Shown piece after piece: positions 7,639 to 14,779 of a stretch of 64,000 nucleotides of DNA; the stretch's first letter is position 1; every line of letters starts with the position of its first letter. Source of the stretch: Streptomyces sp. NBC_00083 (lineage in GTDB: Bacteria > Actinomycetota > Actinomycetes > Streptomycetales > Streptomycetaceae); NCBI RefSeq assembly GCF_026343295.1, contig NZ_JAPELY010000001.1, forward strand, positions 1-64,000, given 5' to 3'. The position numbers were made by a program, and so were the translations under genes. The notes below the pieces were generated by a model. It had not been told where the DNA came from. It made no database searches and worked only from the letters and a program-made list of their open reading frames with translations.

Positions 7639-8967
7639 TCAGGCAGCTCCGGTCGGGGACGCGCCGGCCGCGAGCCGGTCACCGATGGCCCTCAGCCCGG
7701 CGAGGTCGTGCACATCGCCGGGCAGGGCGGCCACTTCGGTCACCGCGACTTCGGGGTGGAGCGCGGTGAAGCGCTCGCGCGTCCGCCGTTCGCGCGCGAT
7801 CACCTGCATCCGCTCGGCATGGAGCCTCAACAGGGCGGCGGTGAGCCGGTCCACGGAGTCGACGCCCTGGGATTGGTTCGGTGAGCCGTCGGCGTCGGGA
7901 GAGGAATCGCCGGGGCCACGATCCCCAGCCTTCCCGGCCTCCTGATCCACAATGCGACGTCCGTCAAGATTTTCTCCGGCGGAATCCTCTACGGAGCGGT
8001 CCGCAGCGGCCCCCGCATCCCTCTCCGGACCCTCCTCCGCGAGGTGCTCCGCCGCGGCGAGAGCGCGCTCGGCGGAGAGCCGGGCGGCCGCGCTGTCGTG
8101 TACGCGGTTGAGGACCAGCCCCGCCAGCGGCATGGAATCGGCGGCCAGACGCTCCACGAAGTACGCCGCCTCGCGCAGCGCGTCCCGCTCGGGCGCGGCG
8201 ACGACCAGGAACGCGGTGCCCGGCGCCTGGAGCAGCCGGTAGGTGGCGTCCGCCCGGGTCCTGAACCCGCCGAACATCGTGTCCATGGCGGCCACGAAGG
8301 TCTGTACGTCGTTCAGGAAGGGCCCGCCGAGCAGCTTGCCGAGCGTGCCCGTCATCATCGACATGCCGACGTTGAGGAACTTCATCCCGGCCCGGCCGCC
8401 CATCTTGGCGGGCGCCATGAGCAGCTTGATGAACTTGCCGTCGAGGAAGGACCCGAGCCGCTTCGGCGCGTCCAGGAAGTCGAGCGCGGAGCGGGAGGGC
8501 GGGGTGTCGACCACGATGAGGTCCCACTCGTCCTGCGCCCGCAGCTGACCCAGCTTCTCCATCGCCATGTACTCCTGCGTGCCCGCGAAGCCGGCCGACA
8601 GCGACTGGTAGAACGGGTTCGTCAGGATCGCCTTGGCGCGTGCCGGGTCCGCGTGCGCCTCCACGATCTCGTCGAAGGTCCGCTTCATGTCGAGCATCAT
8701 GGCGTGCAGCTCGCCGTCGCCCTGGACGTCCTTGACCCGGCGCGGGGTGTTGTCGAGCGAGTCGATACCCATGGACTGGGCGAGCCTGCGGGCCGGGTCG
8801 ATGGTGAGCACCACGACCTTGCGCCCCCGCTCGGCAGCCCGAACGCCCAATGCGGCGGCGGTGGTTGTCTTCCCCACCCCGCCCGATCCGCAGCACACGA
8901 TGATGCGGGTGCCCGGATCGTCCAGCAGAGGATCGACCGCCAGCGGCTCGACCGCGTCCAAAGTCAC
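7639..8967 (-). CDS. ArsA/GET3-family ATPase, second subunit of a pair
   Basis: Cytoplasmic P-loop ATPase of 442 residues. The P-loop is CGSGGVGKTTT, switch regions are TIDPARRL and VVDTPPS, and the family core runs to about residue 300. The signature lysine of deviant Walker A proteins (GKGG) is Ser here (GSGG), unlike its partner. Residues ~310-370 form an acidic Asp/Glu/Gly/Ser-rich insert that looks disordered and separates the core from a C-terminal helical part. The GTG start at 8967 overlaps the upstream gene's stop by four bases, so the two are translationally coupled and probably form a heterodimer. The mycobacterial counterparts are Rv3679/Rv3680 beside whiB4 (recalled). The substrate is unknown; there is no arsenic-resistance context. 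Confidence 0.9.
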   Translation of the reverse strand: MTLDAVEPLAVDPLLDDPGTRIIVCCGSGGVGKTTTAAALGVRAAERGRKVVVLTIDPARRLAQSMGIDSLDNTPRRVKDVQGDGELHAMMLDMKRTFDEIVEAHADPARAKAILTNPFYQSLSAGFAGTQEYMAMEKLGQLRAQDEWDLIVVDTPPSRSALDFLDAPKRLGSFLDGKFIKLLMAPAKMGGRAGMKFLNVGMSMMTGTLGKLLGGPFLNDVQTFVAAMDTMFGGFRTRADATYRLLQAPGTAFLVVAAPERDALREAAYFVERLAADSMPLAGLVLNRVHDSAAARLSAERALAAAEHLAEEGPERDAGAAADRSVEDSAGENLDGRRIVDQEAGKAGDRGPGDSSPDADGSPNQSQGVDSVDRLTAALLRLHAERMQVIARERRTRERFTALHPEVAVTEVAALPGDVHDLAGLRAIGDRLAAGASPTGAA

Positions 8968-9926
8968 TCACCCACCCCGAGCTCGCGCAGTTCCGCGGCC
9001 AGGCGGTAGAGCCCGGCCAGATCCATACCCCCGCCGATCAGGGGCAGTTCATACGTCGGAAGGCCCAACTGGCCCAGCACCGCCCGCTGTTCACGCTCCA
9101 GCTCCACCCGCTCCGCGTGCTCGGCGGCCTGGTCGAGGAGGGGTGACACCAGCTTCGCCGAACCGGTCACCCCGGCCCGCGTCAGCGCCTTGGCCACCTC
9201 CTTGCGCCGGTCTCCGGTGACCCCGCGCACCGCGGCCTCGTCCAGGATGTGCGGCCGCACCATGTTCACGATGACGTTGCCCGTCGGCAGCTCGGCGCCG
9301 CGCAGCTCACCGATCCCGTCGACGGTCTCCTGCACCGGCATCTCCTCGAGCAGCGTCACCAAGTGCACCGCCGTCTCCGGCGACTTGAGCACCCGCATGA
9401 CCGCCTGCGCCTGGTTGTGTATCGGGCCGATCTTCGCGAGCCCGGCCACCTCGTCGTTCACGTTGAGGAAACGCGTGATGCGGCCGGTGGGCGGCGCGTC
9501 CATGACGACATAGTCGTACGCGTACCCGCCCTGCTTGTTCTTACGACGCACCGCCTCGCAGGCCTTGCCCGTCAGGAGCACGTCCCGCACCCCGGGCGCG
9601 ATGGTGGTGGCGAAGTCGATCGCGCCGAGCTTCTTCAGGGCCCGGCCCGCGCCGCCCAGTTTGTAGAACATCTGGAGGTAGTCGAGGAGCGCCCGCTCCG
9701 CGTCGATGGCCAGGGCGTACACCTCCCCGCCCCCCGGCGCGACGGCGATCTTGCGTTCCTCGTACGGAAAGGCCTCCGTCTCGAAGAGCTGCGCGATGCC
9801 TTGCCTGCCCTCGACCTCGACGAGGAGCGTGCGCCTGCCCTCCGTCGCGAGGGCGAGCGCGAGTGCTGCGGCGACCGTGGTCTTGCCGGTACCGCCCTTG
9901 CCGCTGACGACCTGGAGCCTGCTCAC
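8964..9926 (-). CDS. ArsA/GET3-family ATPase, first subunit of a pair
   Basis: P-loop ATPase of 320 residues with the full deviant Walker A motif GKGGTGKTT including the signature lysine, a VEVEGRQG switch in place of VDxDP, and MDAPPTGR as the DTPP-type switch. No Cys/His-rich arsenite site or TRC40 insertion is obvious. It is first in a two-gene operon (4-base overlap with the next gene) and adjacent to wblA, as in mycobacteria. Likely role: ATP-driven handling of a protein or small-molecule client as a heterodimer; evidence for a specific client is absent. Confidence 0.9.
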   Translation of the reverse strand: MSRLQVVSGKGGTGKTTVAAALALALATEGRRTLLVEVEGRQGIAQLFETEAFPYEERKIAVAPGGGEVYALAIDAERALLDYLQMFYKLGGAGRALKKLGAIDFATTIAPGVRDVLLTGKACEAVRRKNKQGGYAYDYVVMDAPPTGRITRFLNVNDEVAGLAKIGPIHNQAQAVMRVLKSPETAVHLVTLLEEMPVQETVDGIGELRGAELPTGNVIVNMVRPHILDEAAVRGVTGDRRKEVAKALTRAGVTGSAKLVSPLLDQAAEHAERVELEREQRAVLGQLGLPTYELPLIGGGMDLAGLYRLAAELRELGVGE

Positions 9927-10238
9927 ACCATCGAGCCTAACCAGTCCGCCCGCGGTGTACGCATGTGGTCCGCGTAACGAGGCCCACGCGGTGTCCGCAT
10001 GTGGCCCGTGCGGTGAGGCCCCAGGGTGCGGCCGGCTCCTGCCCGGGGCGGGGCGGGGCGGGGTGGGCGAAGGGGTCCGGTGTGGCGCTGCCTCCTGACC
10101 GGGGCGGGGCGGGGTGGGGGTTGGGGTGGGCGAGGGGGTGCACCGCGTGTGGCTCCTCCTGTTCTGGGACGGTCGGGCGGGGCGGTCGCGAACGAGGCCC
10201 GCGCGAGTGGGTGGTGGTCAGCGGCTACAGTCGGGCCC
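9927..10238. repeat. divergent intergenic region with G-run arrays and direct repeats
   Basis: About 310 bases between divergent genes. The ArsA side (9950-10020) has two imperfect copies of GCGGTGTACGCATGTGGTCCGCG. Then come two blocks of closely spaced G runs on the + strand, 10045-10067 and 10101-10138, each fitting the G3+N1-7 pattern expected of G-quadruplexes. No gene is supported; both promoters must lie here. Confidence 0.7.
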
Positions 10239-10400
10239 ATGACCAAGTGGGAATACGCGACCGTGCCCCTTCTCGTGCACGCGACCAAGCAGATTCTGGA
10301 CACCTGGGGCGAGGACGGCTGGGAGCTGGTCCAGGTCGTCCCCGGGCCGAACAACCCCGAGCAGCTCGTGGCCTACCTGAAGCGGGAGAGGCAGGCATGA
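10239..10400 (+). CDS. small DUF4177-type protein
   Basis: Protein of 53 residues beginning MTKWEYATVPLLVHATKQIL and ending in an L-K-R-E-R-Q-A tail. The W-E-Y start and D-G-W-E-L-V-Q-V-V core are those of the DUF4177 family, small alpha/beta proteins of unknown role. The start is set by homology and by the overlap arrangement; a purine-rich site is not obvious. Its stop overlaps the start of the RidA gene (ATGA), so the two are co-translated. Confidence 0.85.
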   Translation: MTKWEYATVPLLVHATKQILDTWGEDGWELVQVVPGPNNPEQLVAYLKRERQA

Positions 10401-10867
10401 GCGCCGTCGAAGCCAAGCTGGCCGAACTCGGCCTGACCCTTCCGTCGGTCGTCCCGCCGCTCGCCGCGTACCAGCCCGCCGTGCGGTCCGGTGCCTACGT
10501 GTACACCGCCGGCCAGCTCCCCATGGTGGAGGGCAAGCTGCCCGTCACCGGCAAGGTCGGCGGCGAGGTCACCGCGGAGGAGGCCAAGGAACTGGCCGCC
10601 ACCTGCGCCCTCAACGCGCTCGCCGCGGTCAAGTCCGTCGTGGGCGACCTGGACCGCATCGCGCGCGTCGTGAAGGTCGTCGGCTTCGTGGCCTCCGCCC
10701 CCGACTTCACCGGCCAGCCCGGTGTCATCAACGGCGCCAGCGAACTCCTCGGCGCCGTCCTCGGCGACAAGGGCATCCACGCCCGCAGCGCGGTGGGCGT
10801 AGCGGTCCTGCCCCTGGACGCCCCGGTCGAGGTCGAGATCCAGGTGGAACTCGTCGAGGGCGCGTAA
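10397..10867 (+). CDS. RidA family protein (YjgF/YER057c/UK114)
   Basis: Trimeric cytoplasmic enzyme of 156 residues, expected to hydrolyse reactive enamine/imine intermediates to ketones. The start is ATG 10397 overlapping the preceding stop. Family features: SGAYVYTAGQLP near the N-terminus, a CALNALAAVKSVVGDLD helix, VKVVGFVAS, and the C-terminal ARSAVGVAVLPLDAPVEVE strand. The Arg of the R-S-A-V-G motif is the usual substrate-carboxylate contact. This is the longer 150-residue subfamily rather than the archetypal 128-residue RidA, so detoxification activity is likely but not certain. Confidence 0.9.
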   Translation: MSAVEAKLAELGLTLPSVVPPLAAYQPAVRSGAYVYTAGQLPMVEGKLPVTGKVGGEVTAEEAKELAATCALNALAAVKSVVGDLDRIARVVKVVGFVASAPDFTGQPGVINGASELLGAVLGDKGIHARSAVGVAVLPLDAPVEVEIQVELVEGA

Positions 10868-10941
10868 GCACCCCCTTTCGTCAGCACCTCCTTTTTCGTC
10901 AGCATCTCCTTTCGTCGTGGGCCGGCCTCAAGAGGCCGGCC
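10868..10941 (+). terminator. terminator hairpin with preceding direct repeats
   Basis: After the ridA stop there are three copies of a CTTTCGTCAGCA-like unit (10875-10915) and then a hairpin with a 9-bp perfect stem (10920-10928 and 10933-10941, 4-base loop) followed by TTCGT. The hairpin is the likely rho-independent terminator of the DUF4177-ridA unit. Confidence 0.65.
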
Positions 10942-11027
10942 TTCGTCGGTTCACGGCGGGGCGAGCCGGGACCGCCATCTCCCCGCACCCCCTCGAACAT
11001 CCGCACGCCACCCCGTAGCATCCGCCC

Positions 11028-12086
11028 ATGCCCAATGGTCAGTGGTACCCGCCGGAGTGGCCGGACCGCATCCGTGCCCTAGCCGCAGGCGAGCTCACCG
11101 CGGTCGAACCGCGCCGGGCCGCGACCGTAATGCTGCTCCGGGACGGCGCCGCCGGTGTGGACGCCGGTACTCGGGACGGCGCCGCCGGTGTGGACGCCAG
11201 GCCTGACGGCAGCTCCGGTGCAGCCGCCGGTATGGACGCCGGGCCTGACGGCAGCTCCGGCGCCGCCGCCGCTGGTACAGGCACCGCTGCCACCGGCACG
11301 GGCCCCCGCACCCCTGCCACCGGCACAGGCACCGGCCCTGGCCTCTCCGTGCACATGCTGCGCCGACGCACCTCCATGGCCTTTGCCGGCGGCGCCTATG
11401 CCTACCCCGGCGGTGGGGTGGACCCGCGTGACGCCGAGGACGCGCAACTGGGCTGGGCCGGCCCGTCCCGTGACGCCTGGGCCGCACGGCTCGGCACGGA
11501 CCCCGCGGCCGCCCAGGCCATCGTCTGCGCCGCGGTCCGCGAGACCTACGAGGAGGCGGGCGTCCTCCTCGCGGGCCCCGACGCCACCACCGTCGTCGGC
11601 GACACCACCGGCGACGACTGGGAGGCCGACCGCCAGGCGCTGGTCACGCGCGACCTCAGCTTCGCCGAGTTCCTGGACCGGCGCGGACTGGTGCTCCGCT
11701 CCGACCTGCTGGGTGCCTGGGCACGCTGGATCACCCCCGAGTTCGAACCCCGCCGGTATGACACCTGGTTCTTCGTGGCGATGCTGCCCGAGGGCCAGGT
11801 CACCCGGAACGCCTCCACCGAGGCCGACCGGACCGTCTGGATCCGCCCCGCCGAAGCCGCCGCCGGCTACGACAAGGGCGAACTCCTGATGATGCCGCCG
11901 ACCATCTCCACCCTGCGTGACCTCCTTCCGTACGACAGCGCCGCCGAAGCCCTCGTGGCCGCGGCCGAACGCGATCTCGATCCCGTGCTCGCCCAGGCCC
12001 GCCTGAGCGCTTCCGGTGAACTCGTCCTCAGCTGGCCGGGCCACGACGAGTTCACCAAACACATCCCGGCAGGAGGGCGGGCATGA
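11028..12086 (+). CDS. NUDIX hydrolase with low-complexity insertion
   Basis: Protein of 352 residues. The NUDIX fold starts with RRAATVMLLRDG (about 29-40) and resumes at LSVHMLRRRTSMAF (about 106), followed by YPGGGVD and the catalytic helix VCAAVRETYEEAGV (R-E-x-x-E-E-x-G). Two things are unusual. The first beta hairpin is interrupted by about 65 residues of Gly/Ala/Asp/Thr repeats encoded by tandem DNA repeats (11140-11340). The Nudix box is also split by a longer loop containing DPRDAEDAQLGW. The substrate is unknown; the long-loop form resembles NUDT19-like proteins. It is followed within four bases by a possible small ORF and then the MBL hydrolase. Confidence 0.85.
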   Translation: MPNGQWYPPEWPDRIRALAAGELTAVEPRRAATVMLLRDGAAGVDAGTRDGAAGVDARPDGSSGAAAGMDAGPDGSSGAAAAGTGTAATGTGPRTPATGTGTGPGLSVHMLRRRTSMAFAGGAYAYPGGGVDPRDAEDAQLGWAGPSRDAWAARLGTDPAAAQAIVCAAVRETYEEAGVLLAGPDATTVVGDTTGDDWEADRQALVTRDLSFAEFLDRRGLVLRSDLLGAWARWITPEFEPRRYDTWFFVAMLPEGQVTRNASTEADRTVWIRPAEAAAGYDKGELLMMPPTISTLRDLLPYDSAAEALVAAAERDLDPVLAQARLSASGELVLSWPGHDEFTKHIPAGGRA

Positions 12087-12283
12087 TGCGGGATGTCCAC
12101 ATGCGGGCCGCCCTGACACCGGATGCCCCTACGCCGGACCCTGGGCCGGATGCCCCTACGCGGGCCGTCCGCATACTGGGCGAAAACGTGAGACACGTTC
12201 GCCGTTCCCTCACCGCCTCGGCGAGGCTTGCCCAGGTAGCCATCGATCCACTGACCGCGCCGCTCCTCGGAGGTGCCGTATGA
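12083..12283 (+). CDS. possible small coupled ORF between NUDIX and MBL genes
   Basis: A 66-codon ORF whose ATG overlaps the NUDIX stop (ATGA) and whose stop overlaps the MBL start (ATGA), with AGGAGGG seven bases upstream. The product (MMRDVHMRAALTPD... ) has a Pro/Asp-rich first half and a more ordinary second half (AVRILGENVRHVRRSLTAS). No family is recognised, and the purine-rich site also encodes the NUDIX C-terminus, so it may be chance. An imperfect inverted repeat at 12179-12204 (arms AACGTG and CACGTT) lies inside it and could instead be an operator for the MBL gene. Confidence 0.3.
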   Translation: MMRDVHMRAALTPDAPTPDPGPDAPTRAVRILGENVRHVRRSLTASARLAQVAIDPLTAPLLGGAV

Positions 12284-13110
12284 GTGACGCTGCCGCCCTT
12301 CCCGGGCAGCCGCGCGGCGGGGTCCTTTCGGGCCCTGCCACCGACCGGGCGATCAACGTCCTGGCACCCAACGCCTCCGCGATGACCCTGGACGGCACCA
12401 ACACCTGGATCGTCGCCGAGCCCGATTCCGAGCTGGCCGTCGTCATCGACCCCGGGCCCCTCGACGACGGCCACCTCAGCCACGTCATCGCCATGGCCGA
12501 GAAGGCCGGCAAGCGTGTGGCGCTCACCCTGCTCACCCACGGCCACCCCGACCACGCCGAGGGCGCGGCCCGCTTCGCGGAGCTGACCCGTACCCCTGTG
12601 CGTGCCCTGGACCCTGCCCTGCGCCTGGGTGACGAGGGCCTCGCTGCGGGCGATGTCATCACCACCGGCGGCCTGGAGCTGAGGGTGGTGCCCACCCCGG
12701 GCCACACGGCTGACTCGCTCTGCTTCCATCTGCCCGCCGACCGGGCCGTTCTGACGGGCGACACGGTCCTGGGGCGCGGCACGACCGTCGTTGCCCATCC
12801 CGACGGGCGCCTGGGCGACTATCTGGACTCCCTTCGCAGGTTGCGTTCGCTGACTGTCGACGACGGTGTGCACACAGTGTTGCCGGGGCACGGTCCGGTG
12901 CTCGACGACGCTCAGGGCGCCGTCGAGTTCTATCTGGCCCACCGCGCCCACCGGCTGGCCCAGGTGGAGACGGCAGTGGAGAACGGGCACCTCACGGCGG
13001 CCGATGTGGTGGCCCTGGTCTACGCGGACGTCGACCGCTCGCTGTGGCCGGCTGCCGAGCTTTCGGTGCTCGCGCAGCTCGAGTATCTGCGCGAGCACGG
13101 CCTTATCTGA
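12280..13110 (+). CDS. MBL-fold metallo-hydrolase (LACTB2/glyoxalase II-like)
   Basis: Zinc hydrolase of 276 residues. Start ATG 12280 is preceded by GGAGG. Metal-site motifs: LTHGHPDHAEGA (H-x-H-x-D-H), a T-P-G-H-T segment, L-T-G-D-T (Asp bridging ligand) and V-L-P-G-H-G-P (last His). The N-terminal NVLAPNASAMTLDGTNTW signature and the C-terminal winged-helix-like ~60 residues place it with LACTB2-like hydrolases, some of which are RNases or thioesterases. It clusters with RidA and NUDIX enzymes, consistent with a metabolite-repair role; the substrate is inferred only. Confidence 0.9.
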   Translation: MSDAAALPGQPRGGVLSGPATDRAINVLAPNASAMTLDGTNTWIVAEPDSELAVVIDPGPLDDGHLSHVIAMAEKAGKRVALTLLTHGHPDHAEGAARFAELTRTPVRALDPALRLGDEGLAAGDVITTGGLELRVVPTPGHTADSLCFHLPADRAVLTGDTVLGRGTTVVAHPDGRLGDYLDSLRRLRSLTVDDGVHTVLPGHGPVLDDAQGAVEFYLAHRAHRLAQVETAVENGHLTAADVVALVYADVDRSLWPAAELSVLAQLEYLREHGLI

Positions 13111-13540
13111 GCGGCCCTATCTGAGCGGCGGGATCCGGGCCGCAGGATCTGAGCGGGGGAATCCGGGCCGCAGGATCTGAGCGGGGGGATCCGGGCAGCG
13201 GGATCCGAGCCGCGGGGTTCGGCCGGCCCGACGCGGCGTCGTGGGTCCGGTCTGCGAGATTCCGCCGGGTCGACCGGGCCCTTTCCGGGGCTCCGCGCGG
13301 CGGTAATGGGCGTCCGGCAGAGGAGAGTTGGGCGGGGAGGCTCTCAACTCTCGTACCGACGCGGCGCCTTGGCGCCAGAGACCGTGAGGTGTCGGTGGTG
13401 CGGCGGCAGTTCACGGTCTGATCTTTTTTCGGTGTACGTCGTGAGAACGGACCGGCCCGCGAGCGGGTTCCCGGCGGCGCGAGATTTTTTCTTCCCCTGC
13501 CTCCCGGCCGTCTCCGGGGCCGCCTGACGCGCGCATGCGA
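13111..13540. repeat. intergenic region with 28-bp tandem repeat after the MBL gene
   Basis: More than 400 bases without a supported gene. It opens with a half unit (13111-13124) and then three consecutive 28-bp units (13125-13152, 13153-13180, 13181-13208) of the form GCGGGGGGATCCGGGCCGCA plus GGATCTGA, with a decayed fourth unit. The remainder (13220-13540) shows no gene, RNA or clear promoter. Confidence 0.75.
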
Positions 13541-13573
13541 GAGGGGCCGGTCCCGAAACGGAACCGGCCCCTC
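13541..13573 (-). terminator. hairpin terminator downstream of crp
   Basis: Inverted repeat with 11-bp perfect outer arms GAGGGGCCGGT and ACCGGCCCCTC (13541-13551 and 13563-13573) lying 47 bases beyond the crp stop. It separates crp from the convergent MBL gene; the orientation is therefore assigned to crp, although it could act on both strands. Confidence 0.7.
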
Positions 13574-13619
13574 AGCGTGTGTACCGGAGCCGGCGCGAAG
13601 CCGACGCAGGCCCACCCAG

Positions 13620-14294
13620 TCAGCGGGAGCGCTTCGCCAGACGCTCCACGTCCAGCAGGATGACCGCGCGGGCCTCCAGGCGCAGCCAGCCGCGCTGTGC
13701 GAAGTCGGCGAGGGCCTTGTTGACCGTCTCGCGGGAGGCGCCGACCAGCTGGGCCAGCTCTTCCTGCGTCAGGTCGTGCACGACGTGGATGCCCTCCTCA
13801 GACTGCACACCGAACCGGCGCGACAGGTCGAGGAGTGCGCGGGCGACACGGCCCGGCACGTCGGAGAAGACCAGGTCGGACATCTGGTCGTTGGTCTTGC
13901 GCAGGCGGCGGGCCACAGCGCGCAGCAGGGCCGTGGCAACCTCCGGGCGGGCGTTCAGCCAGGGCTGAAGGTCGCCGTGGCCCAGGCCGAGCAGCTTGAC
14001 CTCGGTGAGCGCGGTCGCGGTGGCGGTGCGCGGGCCCGGGTCGAAGAGGGAGAGCTCACCGATGAGCTCGCCCGGACCGAGGACCGCCAGCATGTTCTCG
14101 CGGCCGTCGGGCGAGGTGCGGTGCAGCTTCACCTTGCCCTCGGTGACCACGTACAGGCGGTCACCCGGGTCGCCCTCGTGGAAGAGCGCGTCGCCGCGGG
14201 CGAGCGTCACCTCACTCATCGAGGCGCGCAGCTCCGCGGCCTGCTCGTCATCGAGCGCCGCGAAGAGCGGGGCGCGCCGCAGAACGTCGTCCAC
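13620..14294 (-). CDS. crp: Crp/Fnr-family transcription regulator (cAMP receptor protein)
   Basis: Homodimeric cyclic-nucleotide-binding regulator of 224 residues. The cNMP beta-roll is at about 10-125, with the phosphate-binding cassette around GELIGELSLFDPGPRTATA (Glu, Arg-Thr-Ala), then a dimer helix and a winged HTH with TQEELAQLVGASRETVNKAL as recognition region. In Streptomyces this protein controls germination and antibiotic precursor supply. The GTG start at 14294 has AAGGAGAG seven bases upstream. It is divergent from nth; a candidate Crp-type palindrome lies about 65 bases upstream of the start, suggesting autoregulation. Synteny with Rv3676 beside nth is recalled. Confidence 0.93.
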   Translation of the reverse strand: MDDVLRRAPLFAALDDEQAAELRASMSEVTLARGDALFHEGDPGDRLYVVTEGKVKLHRTSPDGRENMLAVLGPGELIGELSLFDPGPRTATATALTEVKLLGLGHGDLQPWLNARPEVATALLRAVARRLRKTNDQMSDLVFSDVPGRVARALLDLSRRFGVQSEEGIHVVHDLTQEELAQLVGASRETVNKALADFAQRGWLRLEARAVILLDVERLAKRSR

Positions 14295-14355
14295 GAATCT
14301 CTCCTTGTGACCGGTTTCAGGGGATCCAGCTCCCCATTTTGCCGGACGGTATAAA

Positions 14356-14373
14356 CAGTGCGATCAATCACAG
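14356..14373. promoter_or_regulatory. candidate Crp binding site upstream of crp
   Basis: CAGTGCGATCAATCACAG contains half-sites AGTGC and TCACA separated by six bases, close to the Crp palindrome TGTGA-N6-TCACA (two mismatches, both in the left half). It lies in the crp-nth divergent region near AT-rich sequence (GGTATAAACA). This is an inference from consensus only. Confidence 0.4.
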
Positions 14374-14614
14374 GATGACGTACCGGAGTGCCGGACCGTG
14401 AGTCAGGGGGCCGATTGGGGCGCGGATTCGCTGTGCTCGGGGCGGATGTCGGTGCCGGGCTTTAGGCTGGCCGGGTGTCCAATTCGCCGGTGAGAGCGCA
14501 GGCCAGGGGGGCTGAAGGAGTGTCCGCGGAGAACGATTCAGCTGTGGGCGAACACCCCGCGTCCAGGGCGAAAGGTGCCGCGAAGAGGGCCCCGGAGGCG
14601 CGTGCGGCGGGCCC

Positions 14615-14701
14615 GCGAGGGTGCCTGCGGCGACCCGCGCGAGGGTGCCTGCGGCGGGGCCCGTGAGGACGCATGAGGTGAAGCCCGCGAGGGTGCCTGC
14701 G
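14615..14701 (+). repeat. 24-bp tandem repeat upstream of nth
   Basis: The 15-mer GCGAGGGTGCCTGCG occurs at 14615, 14639 and 14687, spacing 24 and 48 bases, with a degenerate copy at 14663, giving four 24-bp units. The period is a multiple of three, and an in-frame extension of nth would run through it, so it may be expanded former coding or leader sequence. Bases 14295-14614 otherwise hold the crp/nth promoters and no supported gene. Confidence 0.75.
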
Positions 14702-14779
14702 ACAGAGCCCGCTACGACTGGGCGAGGACCCGCCCGCGACGACGTACCCACGGTCGGCGAAGGAAGCAAGGACAACACT

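Noticed and set aside
7639..9926. Arsenic resistance operon
   Set aside because: There is no arsB, arsC, arsD or arsenite-binding cysteine pattern; the ArsA label here means only the ATPase family.
13125..13208. Possible CRISPR array
   Set aside because: The units are directly adjacent with no spacers, and no cas gene is present; it is a simple tandem repeat.
14615..14701. Possible CRISPR-like spacing of the GCGAGGGTGCCTGCG motif
   Set aside because: The intervals are only 9 bases and are themselves similar; it is a 24-bp tandem repeat.
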